A program made the position numbers and the translations under genes. A stretch of DNA of 64,000 nucleotides from Haematococcus lacustris (taxonomy: Eukaryota; Chlorophyta; Chlorophyceae; Chlamydomonadales; Haematococcaceae), in assembly GCA_030144725.1 (NCBI GenBank), contig JASKMD010000014.1, forward strand, positions 8,741,803 through 8,805,802, read 5' to 3'. This document shows positions 27,721 to 38,694 of the stretch, piece after piece (position 1 is the stretch's first letter; every line of letters begins with the position of its first letter). The notes under the pieces are model-generated. The model was not told where the DNA came from. It did not search any database and worked only from the letters and a program-made list of their open reading frames with translations.

Positions 27721-30700
27721 GTCACGCAGCCCAGGAGTGACAGGGCTCTGGCCTGTGTTGAGGAAGAAGGGCGTGGAGTGTATAGACTCCTGCCATGAGT
27801 TGTTTACGGCAAACTCAGCCAAGGCAAGGTGATCAGGCCAGTCAGCCTGAGTGGGAGAGATGTAATGACGAAGCATTTCCTCAAGTACACGATTGTACCT
27901 CTCAGTCTGGCCATCACTCTGTGGCCTGTAGGCAGTAGACATATTAGTCTTCATACCCAGCAGCTTTTTAACAGCATGCCAGAACTTATTATTAAAGTGT
28001 GCACCACGATCGGTGAGTACTTCAGCCGGAAGGCCGTGTAACCTGAATACATTGTTAATGAACAGCCGGGTGAAGGCCATGGCATTCATGGACTCCTTGC
28101 AGGGCACAAAATGCACCATTTTGCTCAGGCGGTCAACAATGACACAGATGGCATCATAGCCATGGGTCCCAGTAGGCAGCTTGGTCACAAGGTCCATAGA
28201 CACATGTTCCCACCGATACCCTGGGATAGTCAGGGGTCTCAACAGACCACCTGGCTTAGAGTTGGAGGACTTATCGCGTTGACACGCATCACATAGTCCC
28301 TTACATCAGCACGCACAGTGTTCCACCAGAATACACGTGTGACACGCTCGAGGGTTTTGGTCATTCCCACATGGCCAGCATAGGCAGCATCATGCATCTC
28401 GTGCAGAATGTGCTCACGCAGTTCAGGCACATTGGGGACCACCACTAAGTCCTTACCAGAGATCCGCCAGAGACCATCAGTGTCCTGGTACATTCCAGAA
28501 TGATCAGCTCCAGCAGTAAACGCCGGGTCCTGCTGGTATCCAAGGGTCAGTTGATCAGAAAGTCCCATAGGAGCAGCTGGAGCCGCAGGATACTGCGCTG
28601 TCTCAATCTGTGTAACAGGGGTCTCAGACCCTATCGGGTCCAACATGGCTTCAACACACGTGGTATCTTTCTCAAATTGTGACAGAGCAAGGGGGGATTT
28701 CGCACTGATGGCAGCCGGGGCAGCGGCACGAAGGCCAGCCTCACGAGCTCCCCCCCCCTCCAAAGAAAGCTTGGCCTGCCTCCTGGTGGTGACAGCACAC
28801 ACCGAGACACTTTCTGGAGAATCGTGCACAATCCGGGACAAAGGGTCTGCAGGGTTCACAGTGCCGGCAATATGCACAAGACTGTATGAGAACCTGCTCA
28901 TGAACTCCATCCACCGAGCCTGGCGCCTAGATAGCACTTTCTGGGTAGGCAAAGCAACCAGGGGTTGGTGATCAGTGAACAGAGTGAATGGCACGCCTTC
29001 TAAGTAGCAGCGCCATTCTTTGCATGCTGTGACTAAGGAGAGGAACTCCTGTTCACCAGTTGTGTAGTTGATCTCAGCAGGTGATAGCTTACGGCTTAGA
29101 TAAGCCAGTGGATAGCCATCCTGCATGAGGACTGCACCCAGTCCCTGAAGGGACGCATCACAGTAAACCTGGAACGGTTTGGTGTGATCGGGTAGTCTCA
29201 GCATGGGTACTGCAGCGATGGCAGCTTTGAGAGCATTGAATGCTGTCAAAGGTACCTCAGGCCAGTCGTGCCATGGAAATGACTGACCGCCTTTACCACA
29301 AAGATTTGTGAGAGGTGCAGCAATATTGCTGAAATTACAGACAAACTTGCGCACATAATTAGCGGCGCCAAGGAATGACTGTAATCCCTGGAGGGACTGG
29401 GGAATAGGCCAGTTAGCTATTGTTGAGACCTTATCAGGGTCTACAGCAATACCTCCAGCAGTGACCAGATGGCCTAAGAATTTAAGTGTATATCGCATAA
29501 ACTCACATTTAGATAGTTTAGCATACAACTTATTCTTACGCAGTAATTCAAATACTTGCTTAAGGTGCAGCAGGTGATCCTGGACTGACTTAGACATGAC
29601 AAGGATGTCATCCAGATACACCAAGGCACACTTACCCAGCACAGTAGCAAAGGCGTCGTTCATGACCCGTTGAAATGTAGCTGGAGCGTTGGTCAGTCCA
29701 AAGCATAACACTTTAAACTGAAAGTGACCTTCAGGTGTGCGGAAGGCCGTTTTAGGCACATCCTCAGGAGTAATCCTGATCTGGTGGTAACCAGCCTGCA
29801 GGTCTAGGGATGAGAAGACTTTGCAGCCAGACAGCTTGTCAAACAAGTCATCAATGCGAGGCAGTGGATACTGGTCACGCAGTGTGATCTTGTTGAGCTG
29901 CCTATAGTCTATACACATTCTCAGTTCACCTGACTTCTTCTGAACAAACAGGACAGGAGCTGCATAAGGAGAAGAGCTAGGCTCAATCATACCTTTAGCC
30001 AGGAGGTCCTGTATCTGTTGCTTCAGCTCGTCATGCTCAGGCTTGCTTAGCCTGTACATGGGAGTGGCTGGAGGGCGGTTACCAGGCTCCAGGGGTATAG
30101 TATGACCCACTGGGCGGTCTGGTGGCAAGCCAGTGAGAGGTGTGAACACATCACTGTATTCTGCCAGCAGAGCATCCAACTGAGCTTTGATAGCATCAGG
30201 GAGACCATGAGGGGTCACCTCAGGGTGAGGTATGGCAGAGCCATCAGGGCTGATAACAGCCACAACGGCACGACCGCCTTTCCTCAACCACCTTGCTGCT
30301 ACCTTGGCAGTAGCCATTGGTACAGTGGCCTTCATGGCACTGATCAGAAAAGCAGGTGGAGGAGTGACCATGGGCTGCTTGATAGCAGGGAAAGCTGCAG
30401 GAGGTACTGCAGAGTGACATGGTAACTGAACAGCAGGTTCACCTGGGCGGGCTAAAGACAAAGTCTTATGCTCATATGACAGTGTAGCTTGGTTAGCAAA
30501 CAACCAATCATCACCCAGCAGCACGTCATACCCTGTTACAAAACGGGGCATGACAGTCAGCTTGCACCTTGCATGGTGTCCTGGCAGAGACAAAGGCACC
30601 GAAACAAATCCATTGCAGGACAGTGACGCATTGTCTGCAAGCAGCCAGGTACGCTCAACGGCATACTTATGCACAGGCAAGTTATGTGCAGAGACAAAGT

Positions 30701-30893
30701 CTGCACTGATGAAAGAGTGAGTTGCTCCTGTGTCACACAGGAACTTAGCCACATGGCTATCTACAGTGCCTTCAAAAGAGAAGTGCAACGAACCACATTC
30801 AGCAGTTGATCCACAGATCAGTGCAGGAGGCACAGTTACAGCAGCACCCTTGAGTACACCAGAACAGTTTTGGCGTTCTGTCTGGGCAATCTC
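27721..30893 (-). CDS. Chromovirus pol: protease, RT, RNase H, integrase (frameshifted, truncated by insertion)
   Basis: The frame continues directly from gag after one TAG codon (30894-30896). Aspartic protease: FLCDTGATHSFI near 30735. RT: LVYLDDILVM near 29615. RNase H: VYCDASLQGLGAVL and FTDHQPL (29175-28980). Integrase zinc-binding: HDAAYAGHVGMTKT (about 28395). A single-base frame change near 28290 separates this from the core in 28242-27721, which has the three acidic residues in MDLV, LTDRGAHF and GQTERYN. The core is cut at 27721 by the 4.7-kb element and resumes at 23012. It would reverse-transcribe and integrate the element if intact; as it stands it is probably inactive. Confidence 0.92.
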
Positions 30894-33335
30894 CTATTTG
30901 CTAGCCTTAGAAGGGCCAGAGTTGGGGCTAGGGCCACCAGGGCCGGGGCCAGAACCAGGGCCAGGCCTGCCACGCTTGCCGCTGCCCCCACCATCCCTGC
31001 TGCTGCTGCCACCACCCCTGCCACTGCCTGAGGCAGGCCTCTTCTGCTTGGCTGCCTTCTTAGCTGCGATGGCTTCTTTCAGCTTCCTGACCAGAGTATG
31101 GGTGCCCAGCTGACGCTGGGCTTGCTCAGGTGTCAGGCCAGCTGCCTTCTTTGGGCAGTCAGGCACCCAATGGCCGTCAAGGCCACACCATAGGCAGTTG
31201 GTGGTGGGCTCACTGCCCAGGTCACCGTGATCAGTGGACGCAGGAGCAGATGGGCCAGACCTCGATGGGCCACCAATCTCACGGCGCAAGGCCGCTACCT
31301 GTGGAACAGGAGGGGCACTCTTCTTGGGGGGAGGAGGAGGCATGGCATTGCCAGCACAGGCAACGATAGCCTTATGGTTTTGAATAGATATTTTAATAAC
31401 ATCATCAAGTGTAGGGTTAGTCAAGGTCAGAAGATCCTTGGTAACTGGGGTACGTAAGTCAGATGCTAGGCCACGCATGAATGCGGATACCATCATAGCA
31501 TTGTCCATGCACATGGTACCAGCTAATATAAAGGTATTCCTGAAATCAGTGACATATGACTGTAAGGAAGTACCAGGCTTCATGGACAGGTTATGCCCAG
31601 ACAACAGCTTCTGACGAGCTGAGTCAATATCTTTAAATAGATCTTCACCAGTATATTGTATAAATTGTTCCTTAAGAACAGACCAAGTAGGATATGCTCC
31701 ATTAGTAATAGCACACGTATCTCTTATGGATTGAAACCATAAGTCCCTTGCTCGACCGGTTAGGTACGAAGGGAAGAGGGCAGCAGGGTCAAAACCTTGC
31801 AGGGAGCAGTACAGCTCATAGTCCTCCAGAAATGTGACGGCACGACGGCCAGATGCAACGCTATTATCAGACCATTTATCAGGAGGGGGTAACCCTTTCT
31901 TATAAGATGGATGCTGATTATAATTAGGCATATACATCATAGGTGCACCAGCGTATGCAGATGCATGGGGGGCTGTGAAGCCAGGTGGCAGGGCATTAGC
32001 ATATGCTTTCATGTGCATATCGGTGTACCAGTGAGGGATCTCAACTGATCTACCATGCTCATCATATAGCTTGGGTGTGGTTATACCAGGGTCACTGGCA
32101 GCACGGGTGGTCTGCCTGGGAGGGTTGGCACGAAGGCCACTATTCCCATGTGACAGTACAGGTCCAAATGGACTTTCACCACGCCTAGGAGAAGTACAAG
32201 GCTCTCTCCTAGGTGCACCAAACTGAGCAGGCGGGTCACCATAATACACAGGTGCATAATCAGGCAGGTCAGGCCAATTATCTGGTCTGCCAAATATTCT
32301 CCTAGCCACATCAGTATGCAGTACTGCACCGGCATTATGGGGAGTACGGTAGTCATTAAGACGCGGCGTATATGCACCAGGATTAGTAGGGGACCTGTTA
32401 GGACCACCTGTACTGGGGGCAGCACCATTAACAGGATGAGTAGAAGGCATACGAGGGCCATTTCTATCTGTAATAGGATGTCCACCAGCATAACCAGCAG
32501 CCTTAAAAGCTGACATACGTTGTGCAACACGAGCAGATGCTGCAACATCAACCTCAACAGGCTGTGTAAAGTTGGCAGTGGGCCTCAAGGCACCAGGGCT
32601 GGCAAATGACATCGGTCGGGCTGCAGTCAGAGGACTAGGGCCTCTTACCGTGTTTTGTGTGGCCGCAACATGGCCCTCCAGAGAGCCCAGACGGCGTTGT
32701 GCTGACGCAAGGGCAGCATCGCGTTGAGCCACAGCGGCCTCCAGCTCGCGGTTGCGTTGCTCCAGGTGCTCCAGCTGCGTCTGCTCAGGGTCGTCCTCCT
32801 CATCTTCCTCAGAATCAGAAGGCTCAGGAGACGGAGTCGGGCGCCTAGTCCGCAGACGGGACTGGCCAGGAGCACCAAGATCTGGCGAAGGACCAGGATT
32901 GGCCGCAGGGAAATCACCAGGATTGGTGGCAGAGGGTCCACCAGGATTGGTGGCAGGTGCGTTGACTGCACCGCCAGGAAGGAACTCAGGGGCGAGCCCT
33001 GCTCCTTCCTCAGGAGCGAGATCCTGACCAGGGGCAGGCTCTGTGGCAACGGGAGGATCCCCAGCAAGAGGAGCTTCGCCAGGAGCGCCACCTGGAATCC
33101 GCGCAGAGCGAGGAACAAGAGGACCCATTTGCAGGACAACCCCGTTGGCATCAATTACCACAGATCCGGGCATTGCACCAGCGTGGTCCTCCGGGGGCGG
33201 AGGCGCAGGCAGAGGCTGGACTCCTGGGGGCAATGTCGGCCCGTTCTGGTTCAGAGGAATCTGATGGACCATCGAGATGTGGTAGTCCTCAATAGTTGGT
33301 ATGTAGCGGATGCGTTGATAGCGAACCATGACCAA
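30894..33335 (-). CDS. Chromovirus gag (capsid and nucleocapsid)
   Basis: It has 813 codons from ATG 33335 to TAG 30894. The N-terminal third is Pro/Ala-rich and disordered, with a short coiled-coil-like stretch (about 200-250). The retrotransposon gag domain lies at about 500-640 (RDLWFQSI, WSVLKEQFIQYT, FMRGLASDLR). A CX2CX4HX4C knuckle (CLWCGLDGHWVPDC) is near residue 714, followed by a basic Gly/Ser-rich tail. The ATG is 51 bases inside the 5' LTR, so the leader is very short. Only the TAG separates it from pol in the same frame. Confidence 0.92.
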   Translation of the reverse strand: MVMVRYQRIRYIPTIEDYHISMVHQIPLNQNGPTLPPGVQPLPAPPPPEDHAGAMPGSVVIDANGVVLQMGPLVPRSARIPGGAPGEAPLAGDPPVATEPAPGQDLAPEEGAGLAPEFLPGGAVNAPATNPGGPSATNPGDFPAANPGPSPDLGAPGQSRLRTRRPTPSPEPSDSEEDEEDDPEQTQLEHLEQRNRELEAAVAQRDAALASAQRRLGSLEGHVAATQNTVRGPSPLTAARPMSFASPGALRPTANFTQPVEVDVAASARVAQRMSAFKAAGYAGGHPITDRNGPRMPSTHPVNGAAPSTGGPNRSPTNPGAYTPRLNDYRTPHNAGAVLHTDVARRIFGRPDNWPDLPDYAPVYYGDPPAQFGAPRREPCTSPRRGESPFGPVLSHGNSGLRANPPRQTTRAASDPGITTPKLYDEHGRSVEIPHWYTDMHMKAYANALPPGFTAPHASAYAGAPMMYMPNYNQHPSYKKGLPPPDKWSDNSVASGRRAVTFLEDYELYCSLQGFDPAALFPSYLTGRARDLWFQSIRDTCAITNGAYPTWSVLKEQFIQYTGEDLFKDIDSARQKLLSGHNLSMKPGTSLQSYVTDFRNTFILAGTMCMDNAMMVSAFMRGLASDLRTPVTKDLLTLTNPTLDDVIKISIQNHKAIVACAGNAMPPPPPKKSAPPVPQVAALRREIGGPSRSGPSAPASTDHGDLGSEPTTNCLWCGLDGHWVPDCPKKAAGLTPEQAQRQLGTHTLVRKLKEAIAAKKAAKQKRPASGSGRGGGSSSRDGGGSGKRGRPGPGSGPGPGGPSPNSGPSKASK

Positions 33336-33361
33336 ACGCTGAGGGGCAGACTTCTCAGTCA

Positions 33362-33386
33362 GACGCTAGTCTGGTCGGAAACCATC
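33362..33386 (-). other. Candidate tRNA primer-binding site
   Basis: Two bases inside the 5' LTR the sense strand reads TGGTTTCCGACC. The TGG start is the usual complement of tRNA CCA-3'. The tRNA species is not identified. Confidence 0.5.
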
Positions 33387-33662
33387 TGTAACGTGCGGAA
33401 CCACGCTATAAGCCGAGCCATCGTCTAGCGTGTGACTGCGAAGAAACTGCCATGGAGCGGAGTTACAGAGTACCTCGTGAGAGGGCTAGGGCTTAGAACG
33501 GGGCCCCCTGGAATCGAACCAGTTATCCTCACAGCAGAGCTGCTAGGCTTTAACCTGCCCTACTCACTCGGTAAAAGTAATGCGCCCACCTGCGCCCGCC
33601 ATAGGCAGTACACAGGTGTCGCGGGCAAAGGGGAACGGTGTCGCTCGAGGCTCGCCGTTACA
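33387..33662 (-). repeat. 5' LTR of the chromovirus element
   Basis: It is 276 bp, TGTAACG...CGTTACA, about 98 percent identical by eye to 21909-22185. Confidence 0.93.
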
Positions 33663-33850
33663 GCCTGCTCTACCCGATGTCTATACCTGACAACTGCTGG
33701 GAGTCTGTGTCCATGGACTGCATCACCAAGCTACTCACTGGGTCACACGGGTATCGTGCGATCTGTGTCCTTGTGGACAGGCTAAGCAAGATGGTGCAGT
33801 TTGTGCCATGCCGTGAGGACATGAAGGCATGCTGTTTTGCACATGTCTCC
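33663..33850 (+). pseudogene. Old Ty3/gypsy integrase fragment, piece 3 (core domain start)
   Basis: It encodes ESVSMDCITKLLTGSHGYRA and VLVDRLSKMVQFVPC, the first part of an integrase core on the plus strand. It joins 21908 in frame when the LTR element and one GCCTG are ignored. The similarity fades after about 33850, before the other catalytic residues. Confidence 0.8.
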
Positions 33851-34343
33851 ATTGTCAATGTATACCCAACCCTTACACATCCTCTTATTCTGAGTCAATC
33901 GACCAGACAGATTGTGTAACGGTTGGAAAGACGATGAAGATGAACTTGCGAAAACCATGCTACATGTGAGACATGACCATGTGAGCAAAGGTGACGGACG
34001 AAGGGCAGGGAAAGCAAACAGCACGGCTACTCGACTTGACGCGCACTGCCATGGATTTGGGACCAAAGCAAATGCGGACTTTGCACGCAAGACACAGGCA
34101 AATGACTGCTCGATGTTGTAAAAGGAGTAGTTGCGGCTCACGAACAAACTTGGTCGCGTCCGAGCGAATAGGGTAAGGTTTAGGGTTGTGTTCCCTTGGC
34201 CGACCCAGCTTGCCTGGTCCTATCCGACCGAGTCTCACAGCGTTTGCCAACCTTCCTCCTTGCAACGCAGAGCCTGCAGCGCACTGGGCAATGGAGTCGC
34301 GCTTCAACCTTCTAAGCCAGTCTTCTCTGACGCAAACTTTCCG
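33851..34343. other. Spacer upstream of uridine phosphorylase; no separate gene recognised
   Basis: It probably contains the 5' UTR, and perhaps an extra 5' exon, of the downstream gene. The plus frame used by the first exon is open from about 34131 but has no ATG before 34344. Confidence 0.4.
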
Positions 34344-37300
34344 ATGGACGGCGAAGGGCGCACTTACCATTTGGGCACCAAGGTGCACACAATCCCGACC
34401 GCACGCCCGGACAGCATGCGAGCTTGACTGAAATTGTTCAACTCAGCCCTCCATGCTTACCCTGCCACTGACCCCGTCTGGCTGCAGCGGGGCGAGGTTG
34501 CCAACCGCATCCTCTCCGTGGGTTCTACTCAGAGGGCGCAGCTGCTGTCTCAGTTACTGCATCCACCTGCCCCTGGCCGGCCTTTGTTCAGCCATCTGTC
34601 CAGCCGCGGCTTCCTCACTCTCACTGGTGCGCACCTTGCTTCTGGCTGCAGGCCAGCCCTTGGCAGCTGGTTGCAGGTCAGGTCCGCTGGTTGCAGGCCA
34701 GCCCTTGGCAGCTGAGTGTGGGTAGGGGTAGCTGGTAGGGGTAGGGGTAGCTGGTTGCTGGCAGAGCCTCGGCAGTGGGGTGTAGGCAGTGGGAAGGTGC
34801 GGGCCAAGCTGAGGGAGGCCTTGCTGTGGCTAGGAGCGAGAGCAGATGGTGCTGGCTAGCTGGGCCGCCACCTTCTCTGCCACCAGGCCAGGTGCCAGGG
34901 CCCCAGGGCGCCACAGCAGCGGGGTGCAGGCCAGGCCAGTGGGCTGCAAGTGTTGCTGCCGGCCCTGGGCCGCCTGGCTGGTGCAGCCCCAGGGCCAGCG
35001 CACTGCATGGTGGCTTGCATGGTGGCTTGCATGGCCGCCTGCGTCCAGGAGCTGGGTCAGGGCAGTGCAGCTGGGCCAGGCAGGGCAGTGGCATGGATAG
35101 GTGCCAAGGTGGGCAGCGCAGGGGTGCAGAGCGCCCCCTGCCCTCCCTCTACCCCTGCCTCCCTTCCCCCCCACCTCCTTCCCCTCCCTCTCCCCCCCCC
35201 TTCCTCAGGCCATGCAGAGTCTATCAGGGCAACAATGGCCGGCAGGCCATGATGAGGCGGGGCAGGGCCTGACAGCCTTCCTCCCCTCCCTCCCCCTCCC
35301 CCTGCACCCAGGCCGGTACCAGGGCGTGCCGGTGTCCATCGTGTCCACCCACATGGGCATGCCCAACATGGACTTTGTGGTGAGGGAGAGCAGGGCGGTG
35401 GTGGAGGGACACATGGCCATCGTGCGGCTGGGCACATGCGGCGCGGTGCAGCGCCTGGCCAAGCTGGGCGACCTGCTGGTGGCCAGCAGCGGCAGCATTG
35501 CAGTCAGGTGAGGGGGCGGCAGCTGGGTCAGGCGGGGGGGGGGGACAAGAGGACCAAGGTGCCCCGGGGGGCGGTGGAGGTGGCTGGGGTTGGCTGGGGG
35601 GTCCCAAGTGTGTGTGTGTGTGTGTGGTGAGTCAGAGTTGAAGCCCGTGGCGGACAGGGTGGGCGGAGTCTAGTGTAGAGACCCCTCACCGCCCTCCCTG
35701 TCATGGGGGGGCCCATGGGGGGGTGGAGAGGCCAAGGCCACGGTGTAGGGGGTGGCAGGGTCAGGTGCAGGGCTCCCTTACACAGGGTCAGGGCAGACAC
35801 AGGTGTGGAGTGTGGAGCTCCCTGACTCACAGCTGACAAGCTTGGGTCAGGGTGGTTAGGGGGGCGGCTGGGTGGTTAGGGTGCCCACCTCCCCTGCTCA
35901 CAGAGGTTTAGAGGAAGTTTTTGCTGCACATGCTCATGCGGCTAGTTGGTGGTGGAGGGGGCAGAGGGGGGGGGCCTCACCACCCTCCTTCACATACCAG
36001 CTGTGTAACCCTTAGTGTGACCCCTAGTGTAACCCCCTAGTGTCACTAGAGTGACCAACCTGCCCAGCGAAGCGCCTGCCCTGCCCCTGCCTGTCAAACC
36101 GCCTGCCCTGCCTGCCTACCTACTGTGTCAGGCGCAACCCTGATGCCTGGACGCAGCCCCTGCAGCACGCCCACTACTGCAGCTCACTCCCGGTGCCGGC
36201 TGACCCGCTGCTGACCAGCCTCCTGGTGGAAGAAGCTGCGAAGCAGGTGGGGTGAGGGGGGGGGGGGGGTGCGGGAGGGGGGCAATGCGGGTGGGAAGGG
36301 AGGCTTAGAAATCACTGAAATGGGTAGGTGGGTGGGTGGGGCGGGTGGTGGGTGGGTGGGGCGGTGAGTGGGTGGGGTGGGTGGTGGGTGGGTGGGGCGG
36401 GCAGATGAGGGATCATGAGGTGGAGGAGGGGAGGGGGGCGCAGGGGAGGGTGGAGGAGGGGAGGGTGGAGGAGGGGAGGGGGGCGCAGGGGAGGGGGGCT
36501 GGGCCAATGAGGCCGGGGGGGGATGGCAGGTTGAGGATGTTGAGGCAGGTTGATGCAGGTTTAGGATCATCCGGGCTCATCAGGAAGCCTGGGTGGATGT
36601 GGGTGTGGGTCAGGGCCTAGGAGGGGGGCTGGTGTAGGTGTGCTCAACCTGGCTGGTCTGGCTTGTGGCTCCTCATGACTGCGACCTGATGACCCGATGC
36701 ATACCTCATGGCATTAGAACACGAGGACATGACAGGCTACCAGCCCTGCCTGCCTCCTAGCCCCCCCCCCCCGCTGCCTCCTAGCCCCCCCCCGCTGCCT
36801 CCTTACCCCCCCCGCTGCCCCTGCTGCTGCAGGTTGGGTCGGGGCGCGTGGTGCAGGGGCTGAACGCCTCCGCTGACTCTTTCTACTCCTCCCAGGTCAG
36901 CTGCGGCCAGGCTGGGGGCGGCTGGGGGCTGGGCGGCTGCCCGCTGCTGCAGGCCACACCTCCTGCTGCTCTCTCCTGATCAGGGGGCCCGGCAGACCCC
37001 TCCCTCTGCCTCTCCCTCGCCCCCTCCCCCTCTCCCTGCCATTTACACCCACCCTCCCCCTCCCGCTCCCCTCCCGCGCCCACCTTGCCACACCAGCTTT
37101 TTCCTCCTCCCTCCGCCTCCCCTCCCCCTCCATTTTCCATGCCCCCTCCCCCTCCCCCTCCCCTCCCATGCATCCCCCCTCCCCCCTGCCCCCAGTCCAG
37201 CTCCAGCCTGGCTGCAGGGCCGGCTAGGTGGTGACTTCCAGGACGCCAACGAGCTGCTGCTGGCGCAACTGTGTGCCGCACACCACGACCTGATCAGCCT

Positions 37301-38694
37301 GGAGATGGAGACCTTCCACCTGCTGGACCTGGCGCGCTGCTCCAGAGGTGCGGGGGGCACACACCACAGCACACCACATCACACCACATATCACACCACA
37401 CCCCAGGGAACACTCCCTCTTAACCACCTACCCCCTCACTCACCCACCCCCTCACCCACCCACCCACCTCCACTTGTTAGCCTGCCCACTCCAGGCCCTG
37501 CCTCCCCCTGCCTCCCCCTGCCCTGCCTCCTGCCCTACCCTGCTGTCGCACCAGGCATTAGGCCCCCCAGGCCTAGGCCTACCCCAGCCCAGCAGCCTGC
37601 AGGCAGGCAGTCCCCCCCGCCCGCCCTCCCCTGACGCCAGCCCAGCCAGGCAGTGGGGCGTCAGGCCAGGTCCAGCAAAGCATGGCAGGGGAGGGGAGCA
37701 GGCAGCGGGTCGGCCACGCTTGAGAGACGGAGGTCGGGGCCAGTCCTGGCCTGAACCTCTTTGCTTGAGTATAGCAAACCCACCATCAGACATGTAGGCG
37801 TGCCAGACCTCCAGTATAGCAAACCCACCATCAGATATGAAGACGTGCCATAGTGGTTGGCAAGGCACAAGTTAGGGGTAGAGCCTGCTCCTGGCCCTGC
37901 CTCTGGCTGTGGCACCGCTGATGCCTGGCTGGCTGGCTGGCGGCCACAGCTGGCGTCAGCCTGGTCCCGTGCAGGTGGCAGCGTGAAGGCGGTAGGGATG
38001 TGCATCGCCTTGGCGGAGCGTTACTCCAACAGGTCAGGGGGGGGGCAGCAGGGGGGGCTGGGGGGGAGCAGCAAGGGGGGCTTGGGGGGGGGCTGGGGGG
38101 GGGGGCTGCTGGGTACTGGCCCCGGAGGGGGGGCTGCTGCTGCCATACGGCTGGCGCTGGAGGGGGGCATAGGTGCTAGAGCCATGGTGGTAGGTGCTGC
38201 GTAGGGTTGGGCTGGGCAGGGTTAGGTGGGCAGGGGCAGCTAGCTAGGGTGCAAGCGTCCCCGGCTGCACTCCCCTCTTCCTCTACCTCTGCCGCCTCTG
38301 CTGAGATCCCCCCCCTCCATCGCCACCCTCCCCTCCCCCTGTGCACCACTTTGTCTTCATCGCTCCGGCCCACCTCCCTCACTGCCTCACATGACTCTGC
38401 CGCCTCTGCAGCACTCCCCCGCTCATTGACACCCTCCCCTCCCCCCGGCTCCCTCCATCACTGCCACACTGCCATCCCCCTCCCTCCTCCCCCCCTCCCT
38501 CCTCCCCGCCTCCCGCCCCACCTCCCCGCCCCCCCTGCCCCTGCAGACTCATGAGCTATGCTGAGCTGGAGGCTGCTGAGCTGGCGGGGGGGCGCGCCGC
38601 CCTGGCTGCCCTGGCCCGCATGCCCCTGGCCGCTGACCCCTCCACCTGCCCCAGCCTGGCTGCAGCTTCAGGCCTGGCCTGCGTGTGGCAGTGA
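34344..38694 (+). CDS. Uridine phosphorylase-type nucleoside phosphorylase
   Basis: It cleaves uridine with phosphate to uracil and ribose-1-phosphate (pyrimidine salvage), most likely in the cytosol. Exons with matching phase: 34344-34382, 34488-34626, 35312-35507, 36132-36246, 36833-36895, 37218-37347, 37975-38032, 38547-38694, giving 295 residues, normal for the family. Motifs in order: YHLGTK and GEVANRIL; LTLTGRYQGVPVSIV; HMGMPNMDFVVRE; RLGTCGAVQRL (phosphate/base site); ADSFYSSQGRL; and SLEMETFHLL, the ribose-binding EMEx motif. The C-terminus is NRLMSYAELEAAE. Introns 2-7 are full of G- and C-homopolymers and GGGT/CCCT repeats. The start could lie upstream, since the first frame is open to about 34131. 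Confidence 0.88.
37780..37860. repeat. Tandem duplication in intron 6
   Basis: agtatagcaaacccaccatc occurs twice about 43 bases apart, with near-identical surroundings (cagacatgtaggcgtgcca and cagatatgaagacgtgcca). Confidence 0.85.

Larger units (their letters stand above)
21909..33662 (-). mobile_element. Chromovirus-type Ty3/gypsy LTR retrotransposon, with nested 4.7-kb insertion
   Basis: Two LTRs (21909-22185 and 33387-33662, both TGTAACG...CGTTACA) flank gag and pol on the minus strand. A 5-bp duplication GCCTG lies outside (21904-21908 and 33663-33667). Domain order is gag, CCHC knuckle, protease, RT, RNase H, integrase, chromodomain, which defines chromoviruses. Coding damage includes an in-frame TAG between gag and pol, a frameshift in the integrase zinc-binding part, a TGA in the chromodomain and the insertion at 23013-27720. 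Confidence 0.93.

Noticed and set aside
35224..35607. Pro-rich minus-strand frames antisense to uridine phosphorylase
   Set aside because: Shadows of G-rich introns and of the real plus-strand exon.
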